The notes under the pieces: model-generated
The model's input: the letters and a program-made list of their open reading frames with translations, nothing else
The model's database searches: none
What the model was told of the DNA's origin: nothing
Shown: positions 8,214 through 17,715 of the stretch, piece by piece
Position numbering within the stretch: the first letter of the stretch is position 1
Layout of the letters: each line of letters opens with the position of its first letter
Position numbers and translations under genes: made by a program
DNA from: Afipia felis ATCC 53690
GTDB lineage: Bacteria > Pseudomonadota > Alphaproteobacteria > Rhizobiales > Xanthobacteraceae
DNA: 64,000 nucleotides
Reading direction: 5' to 3'
NCBI RefSeq assembly: GCF_000314735.2
Contig: NZ_KB375270.1
Span: forward strand, 2,356,001 to 2,420,000

Positions 8214-9341
8214 ATGCGAAGCCTCTCCAACATATTTTGGCTTGGCACCAAGGAGTTGCGGAGCTTTTTCAGAGACTGGGTGTTACTTGCCTTTGTAGTC
8301 TATTCATTTTCACTAGCCATCATCAGTCAGGCACAAAGCAATTCTCAGGAGCTGTATCACGCATCGATCGCTGTGGTGGACGAAGACCACTCCGAACTAT
8401 CGCGGCGGATTACGCATGCGTTTCTCATGCCAAACTTCGAGCCACCTGCCCTGATCGCGGAAGCCGACATCGAACCTCTAATGAATGCAAGCCGGTATAC
8501 CTTCATCATTGATATTCCGCCAAACTTTCAGCGGGACGTTATTGCGGGGCATCGTCCTGCCATTCAGGTCAATGTCGATGCCACCGCCATGGTCCAAGCC
8601 GGACTCGGCTCCGGTTATACCCAGCAGATCATCAATACCGAGATTGCACAGTTTCTGTCGCGTAACGAAGGCACGCCGCTGTCGCCTGTCAATCTGGCTA
8701 TCAGGATCGCCTTCAATCCCAACGTAACGACCGCTTGGTTCACCGGTGTGATGAGCATCATCGGCAGCGTCAATATCCTGGCGATCATCCTTGCCGGCGC
8801 CGCCCTCGTCAGGGAACGGGAACACGGCACCATGGACCACCTCATGGTTATGCCGATCACCCCTTTCGAAATCGCGATGTCAAAGATCTGGGCGAACGGG
8901 CTTGTGATTGCTGTCGCCGTCGCTCTCGCAATCTATCTCGTGATTCGGCTGCTTCTGCAGATTCCGATTGCCGGCTCCATTCCGTTATTTTTGTTCGGCA
9001 CCATCCTATATCTGTTCTTCGCGACAGCGCTCGGCCTGTTTCTCGGCACCGTGGCTCGATCCATGCCGCAGCTTGGCTTGCTCTTTATGCTTGTGGCAAC
9101 TCCGATGAATATCCTCTCAGGCAGCGCAACCCCGCTGGAGAGTATGCCGCCTTGGCTTGCGACCATTATGCAGGCATCTCCCTCGACACATTTCGTTGCT
9201 CTTGCTCAGGCGATTCTCTACCGGGGTGCAGGATTGGACATCGTCTGGCCAGAGTTCTTGGCAATCAGCAGCATCGGCGTTCTGTTTGTATGGCTGGTAC
9301 TCGTGCGCTTCCGATCCGCCATCGGTTCCGCATCGTCTTAG
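8214..9341 (+). CDS. ABC-2 type transporter permease, YhhJ-like
   Basis: A 375-residue inner-membrane permease with an N-terminal helix (about 22-42), a large extracytoplasmic domain (45-170), and five C-terminal helices. A conserved ALVREREHGTMDHLMVMPITPFEI segment marks the ABC-2 family. It begins 7 bases after the RbbA-like stop and pairs with that protein's own membrane domain to form a heterodimeric pore, with the HlyD-family protein as adaptor. No outer-membrane factor is encoded next to it. Confidence 0.9.
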   Translation: MRSLSNIFWLGTKELRSFFRDWVLLAFVVYSFSLAIISQAQSNSQELYHASIAVVDEDHSELSRRITHAFLMPNFEPPALIAEADIEPLMNASRYTFIIDIPPNFQRDVIAGHRPAIQVNVDATAMVQAGLGSGYTQQIINTEIAQFLSRNEGTPLSPVNLAIRIAFNPNVTTAWFTGVMSIIGSVNILAIILAGAALVREREHGTMDHLMVMPITPFEIAMSKIWANGLVIAVAVALAIYLVIRLLLQIPIAGSIPLFLFGTILYLFFATALGLFLGTVARSMPQLGLLFMLVATPMNILSGSATPLESMPPWLATIMQASPSTHFVALAQAILYRGAGLDIVWPEFLAISSIGVLFVWLVLVRFRSAIGSASS

Positions 9342-9357
9342 CTCCGCCATCTGTTGT

Positions 9358-9371
9358 TTGACCTATGGCAA
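9358..9371. promoter_or_regulatory. Possible FixK/FNR-like box (imperfect)
   Basis: TTGACCTATGGCAA fits the relaxed FixK pattern TTGA-N6-GCAA but not the strict palindrome. It lies about 67 bases before the P-type ATPase start, the same spacing as the better boxes nearby. Weak on its own. Confidence 0.35.
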
Positions 9372-9431
9372 AAAGCCAATACAGGCGGCTGCTAGAAAGG
9401 GCGATGATCGATACCAGCAAATGATGGCGCT

Positions 9432-11768
9432 ATGGCAGGCAATCTGGCGGTGATCAGCCCTCCTCAAAAGGATATTGGCCTGTCGACACAAGAGGCAAAC
9501 CGCCGCCTCCAGACCTTTGGGCCCAACTCCGCGATTGATGTCGAGGAAAGCACCTGGCGCCTGTTGTGGGCCAAGTTTCTTGCGCCCATTCCCTGCCTGT
9601 TGGAAGCCGCGATCATCCTTCAGATCATTCTCGGCGAGTACATCGAAGCCTCCCTGATCGCCGTATTGCTGATCTTCAACGCAACGCTCGGCTTCTTTCA
9701 GGAGAGCCGCGCCCGAGCGACGCTGGAAGCCTTGAGAAAACGACTGGCGCTCAAAACGACGGCGCTTCGCGACGGAGCATGGACGATCCTGCCCGCAGAG
9801 AAGCTCGTACCCGGCGATATCGTTAAACTATCTCTGGGAAGCGTCGTGGCAGCCGATGTCCGCCTGAAATCCGGCTCCGTCCTGCTCGATCAGTCGATGC
9901 TCACCGGAGAATCCCTCCCCGTCGAAGCGGGGGCCGGCCATGATACTTACGCTGGCGCCCTGATCCGGCGTGGCGAAGCCGTCGCCGAGGTCACTGCGAC
10001 TGGTCATGCCACAAAATTCGGGAAAACCGCCGAACTCGTGCGCACGGCTCACAATGCGAGTTCCCAGCAGCAGGCCATCTTTCGAGTCGTCCTTTATCTC
10101 GCAATAACCAATGGCATATTTGCGATTGCCCTGATCGGATATTCGATTTTCCTCAAACTCCCCGTCGAGGAGATTCTACCGCTGGGTTTAATTGCAGTGC
10201 TGGCTTCTGTGCCAGTCGCTCTGCCCGCTACCTTCACGCTTGCTGCGGCGAACAGTGCCCAGAAACTTGCGAAAACAGGCGTACTGCCGACACGGCTTTC
10301 CGCCGTCGATGAAGCAGCTACCATGAACGTGTTGTGCGTCGACAAGACCGGCACTCTGACTCAGAACGAGCTTGCGATCGCAAAGGTTGTGCCGTTCGAT
10401 GGATACGATGAAAACAGCATTCTTGGATTGGCGCTGCTCGCCAGCTCCGACGGCGGATTGGACCCCATCGACGCCGCCGTGCGCGAGGCTGCCAGGCAGG
10501 CTCCCGTCGATCTGAGACTTGTGCGATTCACGCCGTTCGATCCCGGCACCAAGATCGCGCAAGCGATGGTGCTGGACTCATCCGGAATACAAAGGACAAT
10601 CATCAAAGGCGCTTTTGCTTATGTAGCAAAAGACAGTGTTTGCGCGCCGCTCGCCACCCGCAAGGCCGCCGAGTTGGAAAATCAAGGCCTGAGAGTCCTT
10701 GGCGTCGCCGAAGGATCTGCCGGGAAAATGCGTCTTGTGGGGTTGCTCGCACTCAGCGATCCGCCGCGACCAGAAGCGCATGATTGCGTCAGGACCCTGC
10801 AGCGGATGGGCATCCATGTCGTGATGGTGACCGGAGACGCGCCCGAGACTGCTGCAACAGTTGCACGAGCCGTCGGCCTCGAAGGAAAAGTCTTCACGGG
10901 AAAAACGATACCGGATCGGATAGACCCAAAAGATTTCACGGTTTTTGCCGGTTGCCTCCCGGAAGACAAGTTCACTCTTGTCAAAGCATTTCAATCGGCC
11001 GGCCATATCGTAGGAATGTGCGGCGACGGCGCAAATGATGCGCCGGCGCTGCGGCAAGCGCAGTTCGGCATCGCCGTATCCACCTCAACGGACGTTGCCA
11101 AATCTGCCGCCGGGATTGTTCTAACAGAACCGGGGTTGTCCGGAATCGTCAGCGCCGTCACCGAGGGACGTATCGCGTTCCAGCGTATTCTTACCTACAC
11201 ATTGCGCTCGATTCTGCACAAGGTTCGGCAGGTTCCCTATCTCGGAATTGGACTGTTCATGACGGGACACGCCATTCTGACGCCGATGCTCGTAGTGATT
11301 TCGATGATCACCGGCGATTTTCTGGCGATGTCATCCACCACTGACAACGTCGTTCCTTCGCCCAGACCAAATACGTGGAAAATCGGCGATCTGACCCTGA
11401 TGGGAATCATGATGGGAGCATTCGATCTGCTCTTTTGTGTCCTCGTTCTGTGGATCGGTCATGCACGGCTGCATCTGCCGATCGAGACGATGCAGACATT
11501 GACTCTTGTCAATCTGGTGGTGAGCGGCCAGGCAATTTACTATGTCGTCAGAGAGCGGCGCCACCTCTGGTCCTCGCGCCCGAGCAAAATCGTCGTCACC
11601 TGTTCAATCATCGATCTTGCGCTGGTACCATCGCTTGCTATGACCGGAACATTAATGGCACCCCTGCCTGTTCCGATCATCGCCGGATTATTCGGAGTTG
11701 CTGCCATCTTCGCCTTCGTGCTCGATGGCGTGAAAACACTCCTTCTGCATTATCTGACGATAGATTGA
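9432..11768 (+). CDS. Plasma-membrane H+-ATPase-type P-type ATPase (P3A-like)
   Basis: A 778-residue ion-pumping ATPase. Key motifs are TGES (158-161), the PVALPATF membrane motif (about 261-268), the phosphorylation site DKTGTLT (Asp304) and the hinge GDGANDAPAL near residue 527. The short N-terminus, the GLSTQEANRRLQTFGPN opening and the PxxLPA motif match proton-efflux (Pma1-type) P3A ATPases rather than metal or calcium pumps. It could export protons when respiration is limited. The ATG has no strong Shine-Dalgarno. It stands between the ABC export operon and the BON gene and is probably in the same low-oxygen regulon. Confidence 0.9.
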   Translation: MAGNLAVISPPQKDIGLSTQEANRRLQTFGPNSAIDVEESTWRLLWAKFLAPIPCLLEAAIILQIILGEYIEASLIAVLLIFNATLGFFQESRARATLEALRKRLALKTTALRDGAWTILPAEKLVPGDIVKLSLGSVVAADVRLKSGSVLLDQSMLTGESLPVEAGAGHDTYAGALIRRGEAVAEVTATGHATKFGKTAELVRTAHNASSQQQAIFRVVLYLAITNGIFAIALIGYSIFLKLPVEEILPLGLIAVLASVPVALPATFTLAAANSAQKLAKTGVLPTRLSAVDEAATMNVLCVDKTGTLTQNELAIAKVVPFDGYDENSILGLALLASSDGGLDPIDAAVREAARQAPVDLRLVRFTPFDPGTKIAQAMVLDSSGIQRTIIKGAFAYVAKDSVCAPLATRKAAELENQGLRVLGVAEGSAGKMRLVGLLALSDPPRPEAHDCVRTLQRMGIHVVMVTGDAPETAATVARAVGLEGKVFTGKTIPDRIDPKDFTVFAGCLPEDKFTLVKAFQSAGHIVGMCGDGANDAPALRQAQFGIAVSTSTDVAKSAAGIVLTEPGLSGIVSAVTEGRIAFQRILTYTLRSILHKVRQVPYLGIGLFMTGHAILTPMLVVISMITGDFLAMSSTTDNVVPSPRPNTWKIGDLTLMGIMMGAFDLLFCVLVLWIGHARLHLPIETMQTLTLVNLVVSGQAIYYVVRERRHLWSSRPSKIVVTCSIIDLALVPSLAMTGTLMAPLPVPIIAGLFGVAAIFAFVLDGVKTLLLHYLTID

Positions 11769-11867
11769 CAAAGCATGCGATCTCGCAGGCGTGCCTGCAT
11801 CTCGCATTTTGGCTAAGTCGCCTCTTTCAGTCGTTCCCGTATTGCCGAAAATACAAGTTTACTGGCC

Positions 11868-11881
11868 TTGAGATGGATCAA
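11868..11881. promoter_or_regulatory. FixK/FNR-like box
   Basis: TTGAGATGGATCAA matches TTGA-N6-TCAA. The centre is about 64 bases before the BON-protein start. Confidence 0.6.
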
Positions 11882-11938
11882 ACGAGGCGTCTTGCAGCAG
11901 GCTTTAATTCACTTCGCTATCACGAAGGAGTTCCAGTC

Positions 11939-12589
11939 ATGAGCGATATCCAACTGCGCCAAGATATTCTCGATGAACTTGACTTCGACCCGCGGGTAGA
12001 CGCGAGCCATGTCGGAGTCGCCGTCAAGGATGGAGTCGTCACCCTGACGGGGTATGTCAATAGTTATGCCGAACGCATCGCTGCGGGAAATGCTGCCCAG
12101 CGCGTCAAAGGTGTTCACGGCATCGCCCAAGACATCGAGGTCCGTTACCCCGATGAGAAAAAAACTGCTGACGACCAAATCGCAAAACGCGCGCTCGACA
12201 TTATCGCCTGGGATACGACGATTCCCGACGAGCACATCCAGGTCATGGTTCAAAACGGATGGGTGACCCTCAAGGGCTACGCCGACTGGGCATTTCAAAG
12301 AAATAATGCAGAGGCGGCTGTGCGTCGGCTTAGCGGTGTTCTGGGTGTCACCAATCTTATTGAAGTTCGCCCCCCCAAGGTCAGTGCTCCCGATGTCAAG
12401 CGCCGTATCGAAGAGGCGTTGAAGCGCAATGTACAGATGGAATCCAGCAACATCATTGTTGGAGTCTCCGGCAACAAGGTCACTCTCAACGGCAAAATCC
12501 ACGCTTGGCATGAAAGAACCATCGCCGAACAAGCCGCTTGGGCTGCTGCCGGCGTGAGCCAGGTTGAAGATAACCTTAGAATTGCCTGA
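11939..12589 (+). CDS. Triple BON-domain protein
   Basis: A 216-residue protein of three successive BON domains (about 5-70, 78-147 and 150-215), each showing the pattern of an amphipathic helix followed by V-x-V-x-(N/D)G-x-V-x-L-x-G. BON domains occur in OsmY-like proteins that bind membranes or phospholipid, usually under osmotic or envelope stress. No signal peptide is visible, so it may be cytoplasmic, as in many rhizobial relatives. ATG 11939 has a strong AAGGAG eight bases upstream. It follows a FixK-like box and is followed by a hairpin at 12598. Confidence 0.9.
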   Translation: MSDIQLRQDILDELDFDPRVDASHVGVAVKDGVVTLTGYVNSYAERIAAGNAAQRVKGVHGIAQDIEVRYPDEKKTADDQIAKRALDIIAWDTTIPDEHIQVMVQNGWVTLKGYADWAFQRNNAEAAVRRLSGVLGVTNLIEVRPPKVSAPDVKRRIEEALKRNVQMESSNIIVGVSGNKVTLNGKIHAWHERTIAEQAAWAAAGVSQVEDNLRIA

Positions 12590-12597
12590 TGGAGCTC

Positions 12598-12627
12598 GTG
12601 GCCAGTCCGGATCGCTGGGCTGGCCAC
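12598..12627 (+). terminator. Possible transcription terminator hairpin
   Basis: An 8-base perfect stem, GTGGCCAG pairing with CTGGCCAC over a 14-base loop, begins 9 bases after the BON gene. The downstream run TCTTGCCATTTCT is only moderately T-rich. Confidence 0.4.
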
Positions 12628-12705
12628 TCTTGCCATTTCTGATCCGGACGCACCTAAACCCAGGGCGGAATTTCTGCATGGATTCGTCGAGAGCGGAGAA
12701 AAGAC

Positions 12706-12939
12706 ATGCCATATGTCGATCATCACATTCTGACGCCGCGGGAAGTCTATAACGCCAATCACTGGCGTCGTCGGGCAAAACTGACTTTAGACAAAGTGAA
12801 ATCCGTCGACGATCCCCAGCTCAAGGCTCGTCTGGTTCGGGTGGCTACTGAATATCAGAAACTGGCAAGGTGTGCAGACGGCGTCAAAGCCGAACTCAGC
12901 GCACACGCCGGGAGTACGCATACTACCCAGAAGACCTAA
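12706..12939 (+). CDS. Hypothetical small basic protein
   Basis: A 77-residue protein that I do not recognise. It is predicted helical and charged (WRRRAKLTLDKVKSVDDPQLKARLVRVATEYQKLA is a likely amphipathic stretch seen at about 20-55), with no membrane segment or signal peptide. GGAG lies about nine bases before the ATG, and the reading frame is well formed, which supports a real gene. It sits between the BON gene and the convergent potassium-channel gene, in a block of stress genes. Confidence 0.6.
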   Translation: MPYVDHHILTPREVYNANHWRRRAKLTLDKVKSVDDPQLKARLVRVATEYQKLARCADGVKAELSAHAGSTHTTQKT

Positions 12940-13019
12940 CCCTCAGGGTACGAGTTCTAACATCGGCGCGGCGGACGGGCCTCTACTTTAGATCAACGAC
13001 GAAATGCGAAGATGGTCAA

Positions 13020-14246
13020 TCAGCCGAGGTCGACGGCTGGCGGCTCTTTCGATGCCCCTGTTAGCGGGGCGATCTCCGCCCGCTGCGATGCAACCCGCCG
13101 GATATGCGAGGCAATATAAGGCTCACGTTCAATCAGCATCTCCAAATCAGTGGCATCCAAGACGAGGAGCTTCGCTCTTGTACACGCCCTGGCCGTTCCT
13201 GAACGCCTAGTCCGGCGCAACAATGCCTGCTCGCCAAAAAACTGGCCCACGCTCAATTGAACTTTATGATTCTCCGCAAGCTCGATTTCTATCGAGCCAC
13301 TTGCGACGAAATACATGGCATGGGCTCGATCTCCACGGCGCACGATTACCTCTCCTTTCTCGTAGCGACGCGCGCGTAAAAGACCCATAACTTCTGCGAT
13401 ATTTTCGGCCTTGAGATGAGAAAACGCGGGAACCTGCGCGATCATACTCCAAGTTATGACGAAATCCCGACGGTGAATGACATCTGAAAAGGCGTGAGCA
13501 ATAATACCTACCGGTAATGCGATCATAATTAGACCACCTATAATCGTGCCAGCGGCAACCAGTTTGCCTATTCCTGTCAAAGGCACCACGTCGCCGTAAC
13601 CGATCGTGGTCAACGTCACGAGCGACCACCACATAGCATCAGGAATCGTGCCAAACTTGTCTTTTTGTATGGTGCCTTCGATCGCATGCATAAGGCTTGC
13701 GGAAATAACAGTGCAGCAGATCAGGATGATCAGGCAAGCACCGAGCGCTCGGCGCTCAGCCCACAACACTTCCATAAGCGAACTCATTCCAGAGGAATAG
13801 CGAACCAGCTTCAGAATTCGCATCATCCGGAAGACAACCAATCCTCTCAAGTCAACGCCGCCAAAGATCGCGAACCAAAGCGGCGCAACGGCCAACAAAT
13901 CAATGAACCCCCAAGCGCTGATAATGTATCGAAGGCGAGCAACAAGCGCCGACTTACCCTGATAAGAAACATGTTCTGGGGCGATCCAAATACGGATCAA
14001 ATATTCAAAGCTGAAAATCGAGATGCTTATGTACTCGATCCCACGAAAGATGGCAGCGTAACGAGCGCGCAGTTCAGGAACGGACTCCAGAACTGTTGCA
14101 AGGACGCTGACGCAAATGAATAATGCGATAAACCAATTCAGGATGTATCCTAGCCCATCTTCCTCCGATCTGGCTTCAAGCGCCTGATAAAGATGGCTGC
14201 GCGGCCAGCTCGACGAAGGTGGAATTTGCCTATGCCGTGAGGTCAT
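13020..14246 (-). CDS. Cyclic nucleotide-binding-domain voltage-gated-type potassium channel
   Basis: Inner-membrane K+ channel with six helices, a pore and a C-terminal CNBD. In the 408-residue form starting at 14246, an S4-like helix carries regularly spaced arginines and a lysine (RGLVVFRMMRILKLVR), the selectivity filter is TIGYGD (about 214-219), and the CNBD ends with a phosphate-binding cassette (FGEQALLRRTRRSGTARA). The frame stays open to ATG 14378, which has AAGGAG only three bases before it; the extra 44 residues show no domain. A FixK-like box at 14396 would put a transcription start near 14360, favouring ATG 14246. It is divergent from the phosphorylase operon. Confidence 0.85.
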   Translation of the reverse strand: MTSRHRQIPPSSSWPRSHLYQALEARSEEDGLGYILNWFIALFICVSVLATVLESVPELRARYAAIFRGIEYISISIFSFEYLIRIWIAPEHVSYQGKSALVARLRYIISAWGFIDLLAVAPLWFAIFGGVDLRGLVVFRMMRILKLVRYSSGMSSLMEVLWAERRALGACLIILICCTVISASLMHAIEGTIQKDKFGTIPDAMWWSLVTLTTIGYGDVVPLTGIGKLVAAGTIIGGLIMIALPVGIIAHAFSDVIHRRDFVITWSMIAQVPAFSHLKAENIAEVMGLLRARRYEKGEVIVRRGDRAHAMYFVASGSIEIELAENHKVQLSVGQFFGEQALLRRTRRSGTARACTRAKLLVLDATDLEMLIEREPYIASHIRRVASQRAEIAPLTGASKEPPAVDLG

Positions 14247-14395
14247 CGACTGCACCGGATTCACCGATCTGTTTCGATTTTGCGCCTGCGGACTGAGACA
14301 GAGCCATCGCAAGATAATGACTGCGGACACGTCTGGACCGGTAACCATGCCCGCAGAGAGCTTGATCCAGATTGCCATGCACTCCTTACGGTCAT

Positions 14396-14409
14396 TTGAT
14401 CTAGATCAT
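14396..14409. promoter_or_regulatory. FixK/FNR-like box between divergent genes
   Basis: TTGATCTAGATCAT differs from TTGA-N6-TCAA only in the last base. A FixK-type activator centred 41.5 bases before the start would place a plus-strand transcription start near 14444, just ahead of the phosphorylase ribosome binding site (AGGA at 14451). Confidence 0.55.
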
Positions 14410-14462
14410 CGCATTTAGAGGGCAAACGCGAGATCGAAAAATAGATGAGCAGGATCGACACA

Positions 14463-16016
14463 ATGATGGTTTCGGCTAAAACCAGTGAGACCTGCCGCCC
14501 TTCCCTTAAACTTCGCTTCGTGAATCTGGATACAGGCCGGGAGAATGTCGCTGTGATCTCGCGGAGGTCCCAAGCGTTGCGCCCCGACGTCTTCCGGGGA
14601 TTCAGTCGGGTTCAAATCCAGTGCGGAGATAAAACTCTTCTCGCTACCTTGTTAATCACGGATGATGAAACACTCGTCGGAACGGATGAATTGGGGCTCG
14701 CTGCTCCGGCATTTAGACGGATCAGCGAACCCGAAAATGCACGTGCGACGGTTTCTCCTGCGCCGCCGCCGAAGAGCCTGGATTTCGTCAGATCAAAGAT
14801 TCAAGGCGATGTACTCAACCCCGCCGAAATCAAGACGATTGTCGATGACCTGATAAATCATCGATATTCGGAACTGGAGATTGCTGCTTTCCTCGTGGCC
14901 ACGGCCCGCTTGATGACAAGTGAGGAAATGCTCTCGTTGACATCTTCGATGGCCGTGGCAGGTACCCAGCTTCGATGGCAGCAGCCGATGATCGTCGACA
15001 AGCACTGCATCGGAGGCATTCCCGGCAATCGAACCTCGATGATCGTCGTCCCGATTGTCGCAGCGCACGGCCTTACTATGCCGAAAACCTCGTCGCGAGC
15101 GATTACCTCCCCCGCAGGTACTGCCGACACGATGGAGGTTCTGGCCAAAGTCGACATCAATCCCGATCGGATGAAGCAAGTGGTCGAAACATGTGGGGGA
15201 TGTCTTGTCTGGGGAGGTCACGTTAACCTATCGCCTGCAGACGATATTCTCATCTCGGTCGAGCGCGTGCTGGGGCTGGACACCATCGAACAAATGGTCG
15301 CCTCCATCATGTCAAAGAAGATCGCCGCCGGAGTCACCCATCTTCTCGTTGACATTCCTATTGGCTCCTCGTCCAAGGTCCGCACACCTGCTGAGGCACT
15401 ACGCCTGAGAAAATTGTTCGAACTGGTGGGAGATCATTTCGGCATTGCCGTGGAAGTCGTCACCACCGAAGGCCGCCAGCCGATTGGGTGTGGTGTAGGA
15501 CCGTTTCTGGAAGCCAAGGACGTGATGGCCGTGCTTGAGAACAGGCCGGATGCTCCCCAGGACCTTCGAGAAAAATCCCTCAATCTCGCAGCCCACCTCC
15601 TAGAATATGATCCGGCTCTGCGAGGCGGCACAGGTTACGCCAGGGCACTTGAACTGTTAGAGAGTGGAGCCGCTCTTCAAAAATTGCAGAGCATTATTGC
15701 AGCACAAGGCGAGCCGCCCCACCCGGTAAATCTGGGACAGCTACGAAGAGATATCGTTGCATCAAAAGACGGAATCATCAACGGCATCGACTGTCTGAGA
15801 ATAAACCGCATTGCCCGTATCGCCGGTGCACCAATCGACAAAGGCGCCGGCATCCAGATCTTTAGGAAGATCGGAGATCGGGTCGCCAAAGGCGACCCTT
15901 TATATCGGATATTTGCTTCTGAAGCGTCAGGCTACGATCTCGCCGTTCGCGCATCGTGTGAGCAGGACGGAATTTCCATAGACCACAGTCCGAGCGTCGA
16001 TGTGAGAACGTCATGA
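14463..16016 (+). CDS. Thymidine/AMP phosphorylase family protein (archaeal-type long form)
   Basis: A cytoplasmic nucleoside or nucleotide phosphorylase of 517 residues, longer than bacterial DeoA (about 440) and like archaeal AMP phosphorylase, which has an extra N-terminal domain of about 85 residues. Diagnostic segments are [38 protein letters not shown] and [15 protein letters not shown]. The family splits AMP, CMP or UMP, or pyrimidine nucleosides, with phosphate to give a base and a ribose phosphate. ATG 14463 is chosen because AGGA lies eight bases upstream; ATG 14445 is possible. It overlaps the beta-CASP nuclease gene by four bases (ATGA), so the two are co-translated. True substrate cannot be told from sequence. 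Confidence 0.88.
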   Translation: MMVSAKTSETCRPSLKLRFVNLDTGRENVAVISRRSQALRPDVFRGFSRVQIQCGDKTLLATLLITDDETLVGTDELGLAAPAFRRISEPENARATVSPAPPPKSLDFVRSKIQGDVLNPAEIKTIVDDLINHRYSELEIAAFLVATARLMTSEEMLSLTSSMAVAGTQLRWQQPMIVDKHCIGGIPGNRTSMIVVPIVAAHGLTMPKTSSRAITSPAGTADTMEVLAKVDINPDRMKQVVETCGGCLVWGGHVNLSPADDILISVERVLGLDTIEQMVASIMSKKIAAGVTHLLVDIPIGSSSKVRTPAEALRLRKLFELVGDHFGIAVEVVTTEGRQPIGCGVGPFLEAKDVMAVLENRPDAPQDLREKSLNLAAHLLEYDPALRGGTGYARALELLESGAALQKLQSIIAAQGEPPHPVNLGQLRRDIVASKDGIINGIDCLRINRIARIAGAPIDKGAGIQIFRKIGDRVAKGDPLYRIFASEASGYDLAVRASCEQDGISIDHSPSVDVRTS

Positions 16017-17605
16017 ATACGACTATTCAATTCTGCGGCGCAGCTCACACCGTTACGGGTTCCTGTTACGTTTTCAACACCGGTCAGTCGCGCTTTCTGG
16101 TGGATTGCGGGATGTTTCAGGGCTCAAAAACTTTGAAGTCCATGAACTACGGACCCTTTCCCTTCGACCCTCACGAATTGGATGTTCTGCTCCTCACTCA
16201 CGCGCATATCGATCATAGCGGGCTCATTCCAAAACTTATAAAGAATGGGTTCAAAGGACGCGTTTTGGCGACGCAAACCACCATCGATTTGTGTTCTTAC
16301 ATGCTGCCCGACGCCGGCGGCATTCAAGAAATGGAGGTAAAAAGTCTCAATCGACGCAATCAGGCCCGCGGCAGAGGGCCAGTCGACGCAATCTATACCC
16401 GGGAGGATGCGGTCAACGCCCTCGGATCTTTCAGCGCGGTCGAATATGAAGCGTGGATCGAAGCAGCAAAAGGAGTCCGTGCACGCTACTGGAATGCAGG
16501 CCATTTGCTTGGATCAGCATCAATCGAACTCGAGATCGATGATGGGACGACAGGTGCACCACTTCGAATTCTGATGTCCGGGGATATCGGACCAGACGGA
16601 AAGCTTCTTCAGTCCCCTCCCTTGGGACCAAACGGTCTCGATTATGTGGTTTGCGAGTCTACCTATGGCGACATGGTGCGCCCTCCCTTTACAGCAGAAC
16701 AGCGTCGCATCCACCTCGCCCTTGAGGTCCAGGAAGCAGCAGCCGGCAAAGGCCCCCTGATCATTCCCGCATTCGCTGTTGAGCGAACACAGGAACTGAT
16801 CGTCGATCTGGTTGGTCTAATGGAGGGCGACAAGATACCGCGCTGCCCGATCTTCCTCGACTCTCCTCTCGCCATTCGTGCGACCGAGGTTTTTCGAAAA
16901 CATTCCGCGGCCCTGGGCCCGGACGCAGACGCCAGCCGGCTTTTGAACTCACCTCAACTACGATTTAGCGAGAGCGCCGAAGATAGCAAAGCAATCGAAA
17001 GATTATCGGGTTTTCACGTAATCCTGGCCGGAAGCGGCATGTGCGAAGCCGGGCGAATTCGTTACCATCTCAAAAATTGGCTGTGGCGCAAGCAGGCGAC
17101 CGTGCTGCTGGTGGGCTTTCAGGCTTACGGCACACTGGGCCGGATTCTCCTTGATGGCGCCAAGGCGGTTCGCATTCAGGGAGAAGAAATTCGGGTGAAC
17201 GCGCGAATCCGAAAGATGGATGAATATTCCGGCCATGCCGACGGATCCCAGCTTGAAAGCTGGATCAAGGCCCGGCTTCCGATCCGGAATGGATTATTCC
17301 TATCACACGGGGAAGATGCCGCCATGGAAGGATTCAGAAAAAGAATCGCGGATAATATTTTTCCTGCGAGCCAGATCTTCCTTCCTGTTCTCGACGAAAT
17401 CTACGCTCTCACGCCGCAAGGCGCACAACCGCGTCCTTCTACGCGGCGACGCCTCCAGCCCGAAGCCGTCACGCATCTTGATTCCCATAATGATATGTCG
17501 GAGCTTATCTTGGATCTCAATGACAAGATTGAAGCCGCGGCGGATGAACGTGCACGGCGATTGATTATCAGGCGCCTTCGCCGCACGCTTGACGAACTGC
17601 CCTGA
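16013..17605 (+). CDS. MBL-fold beta-CASP RNase (Cft2/Ysh1-type)
   Basis: A 530-residue metallo-beta-lactamase-fold nuclease of the RNA-processing exonuclease family. The zinc motif THAHIDH lies at 62-68, preceded by [10 protein letters not shown], and later motifs include [18 protein letters not shown], a beta-CASP insert and the terminal [10 protein letters not shown]. These proteins cut or trim RNA. It is co-translated with the phosphorylase, which suggests that RNA breakdown and salvage of the resulting nucleotides are coupled. The final 70 residues are charged and helical. Confidence 0.9.
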   Translation: MNTTIQFCGAAHTVTGSCYVFNTGQSRFLVDCGMFQGSKTLKSMNYGPFPFDPHELDVLLLTHAHIDHSGLIPKLIKNGFKGRVLATQTTIDLCSYMLPDAGGIQEMEVKSLNRRNQARGRGPVDAIYTREDAVNALGSFSAVEYEAWIEAAKGVRARYWNAGHLLGSASIELEIDDGTTGAPLRILMSGDIGPDGKLLQSPPLGPNGLDYVVCESTYGDMVRPPFTAEQRRIHLALEVQEAAAGKGPLIIPAFAVERTQELIVDLVGLMEGDKIPRCPIFLDSPLAIRATEVFRKHSAALGPDADASRLLNSPQLRFSESAEDSKAIERLSGFHVILAGSGMCEAGRIRYHLKNWLWRKQATVLLVGFQAYGTLGRILLDGAKAVRIQGEEIRVNARIRKMDEYSGHADGSQLESWIKARLPIRNGLFLSHGEDAAMEGFRKRIADNIFPASQIFLPVLDEIYALTPQGAQPRPSTRRRLQPEAVTHLDSHNDMSELILDLNDKIEAAADERARRLIIRRLRRTLDELP

Positions 17606-17715
17606 TGTTACGGAACTGCTGGAGGCTCACGGTAAAGCTGCGAGTATCTTGTCCGACAAGCAAGTATCAACAACTTGACATCTCTCATACGCTTCCTGCT
17701 CCTAAAAGCGGAACC

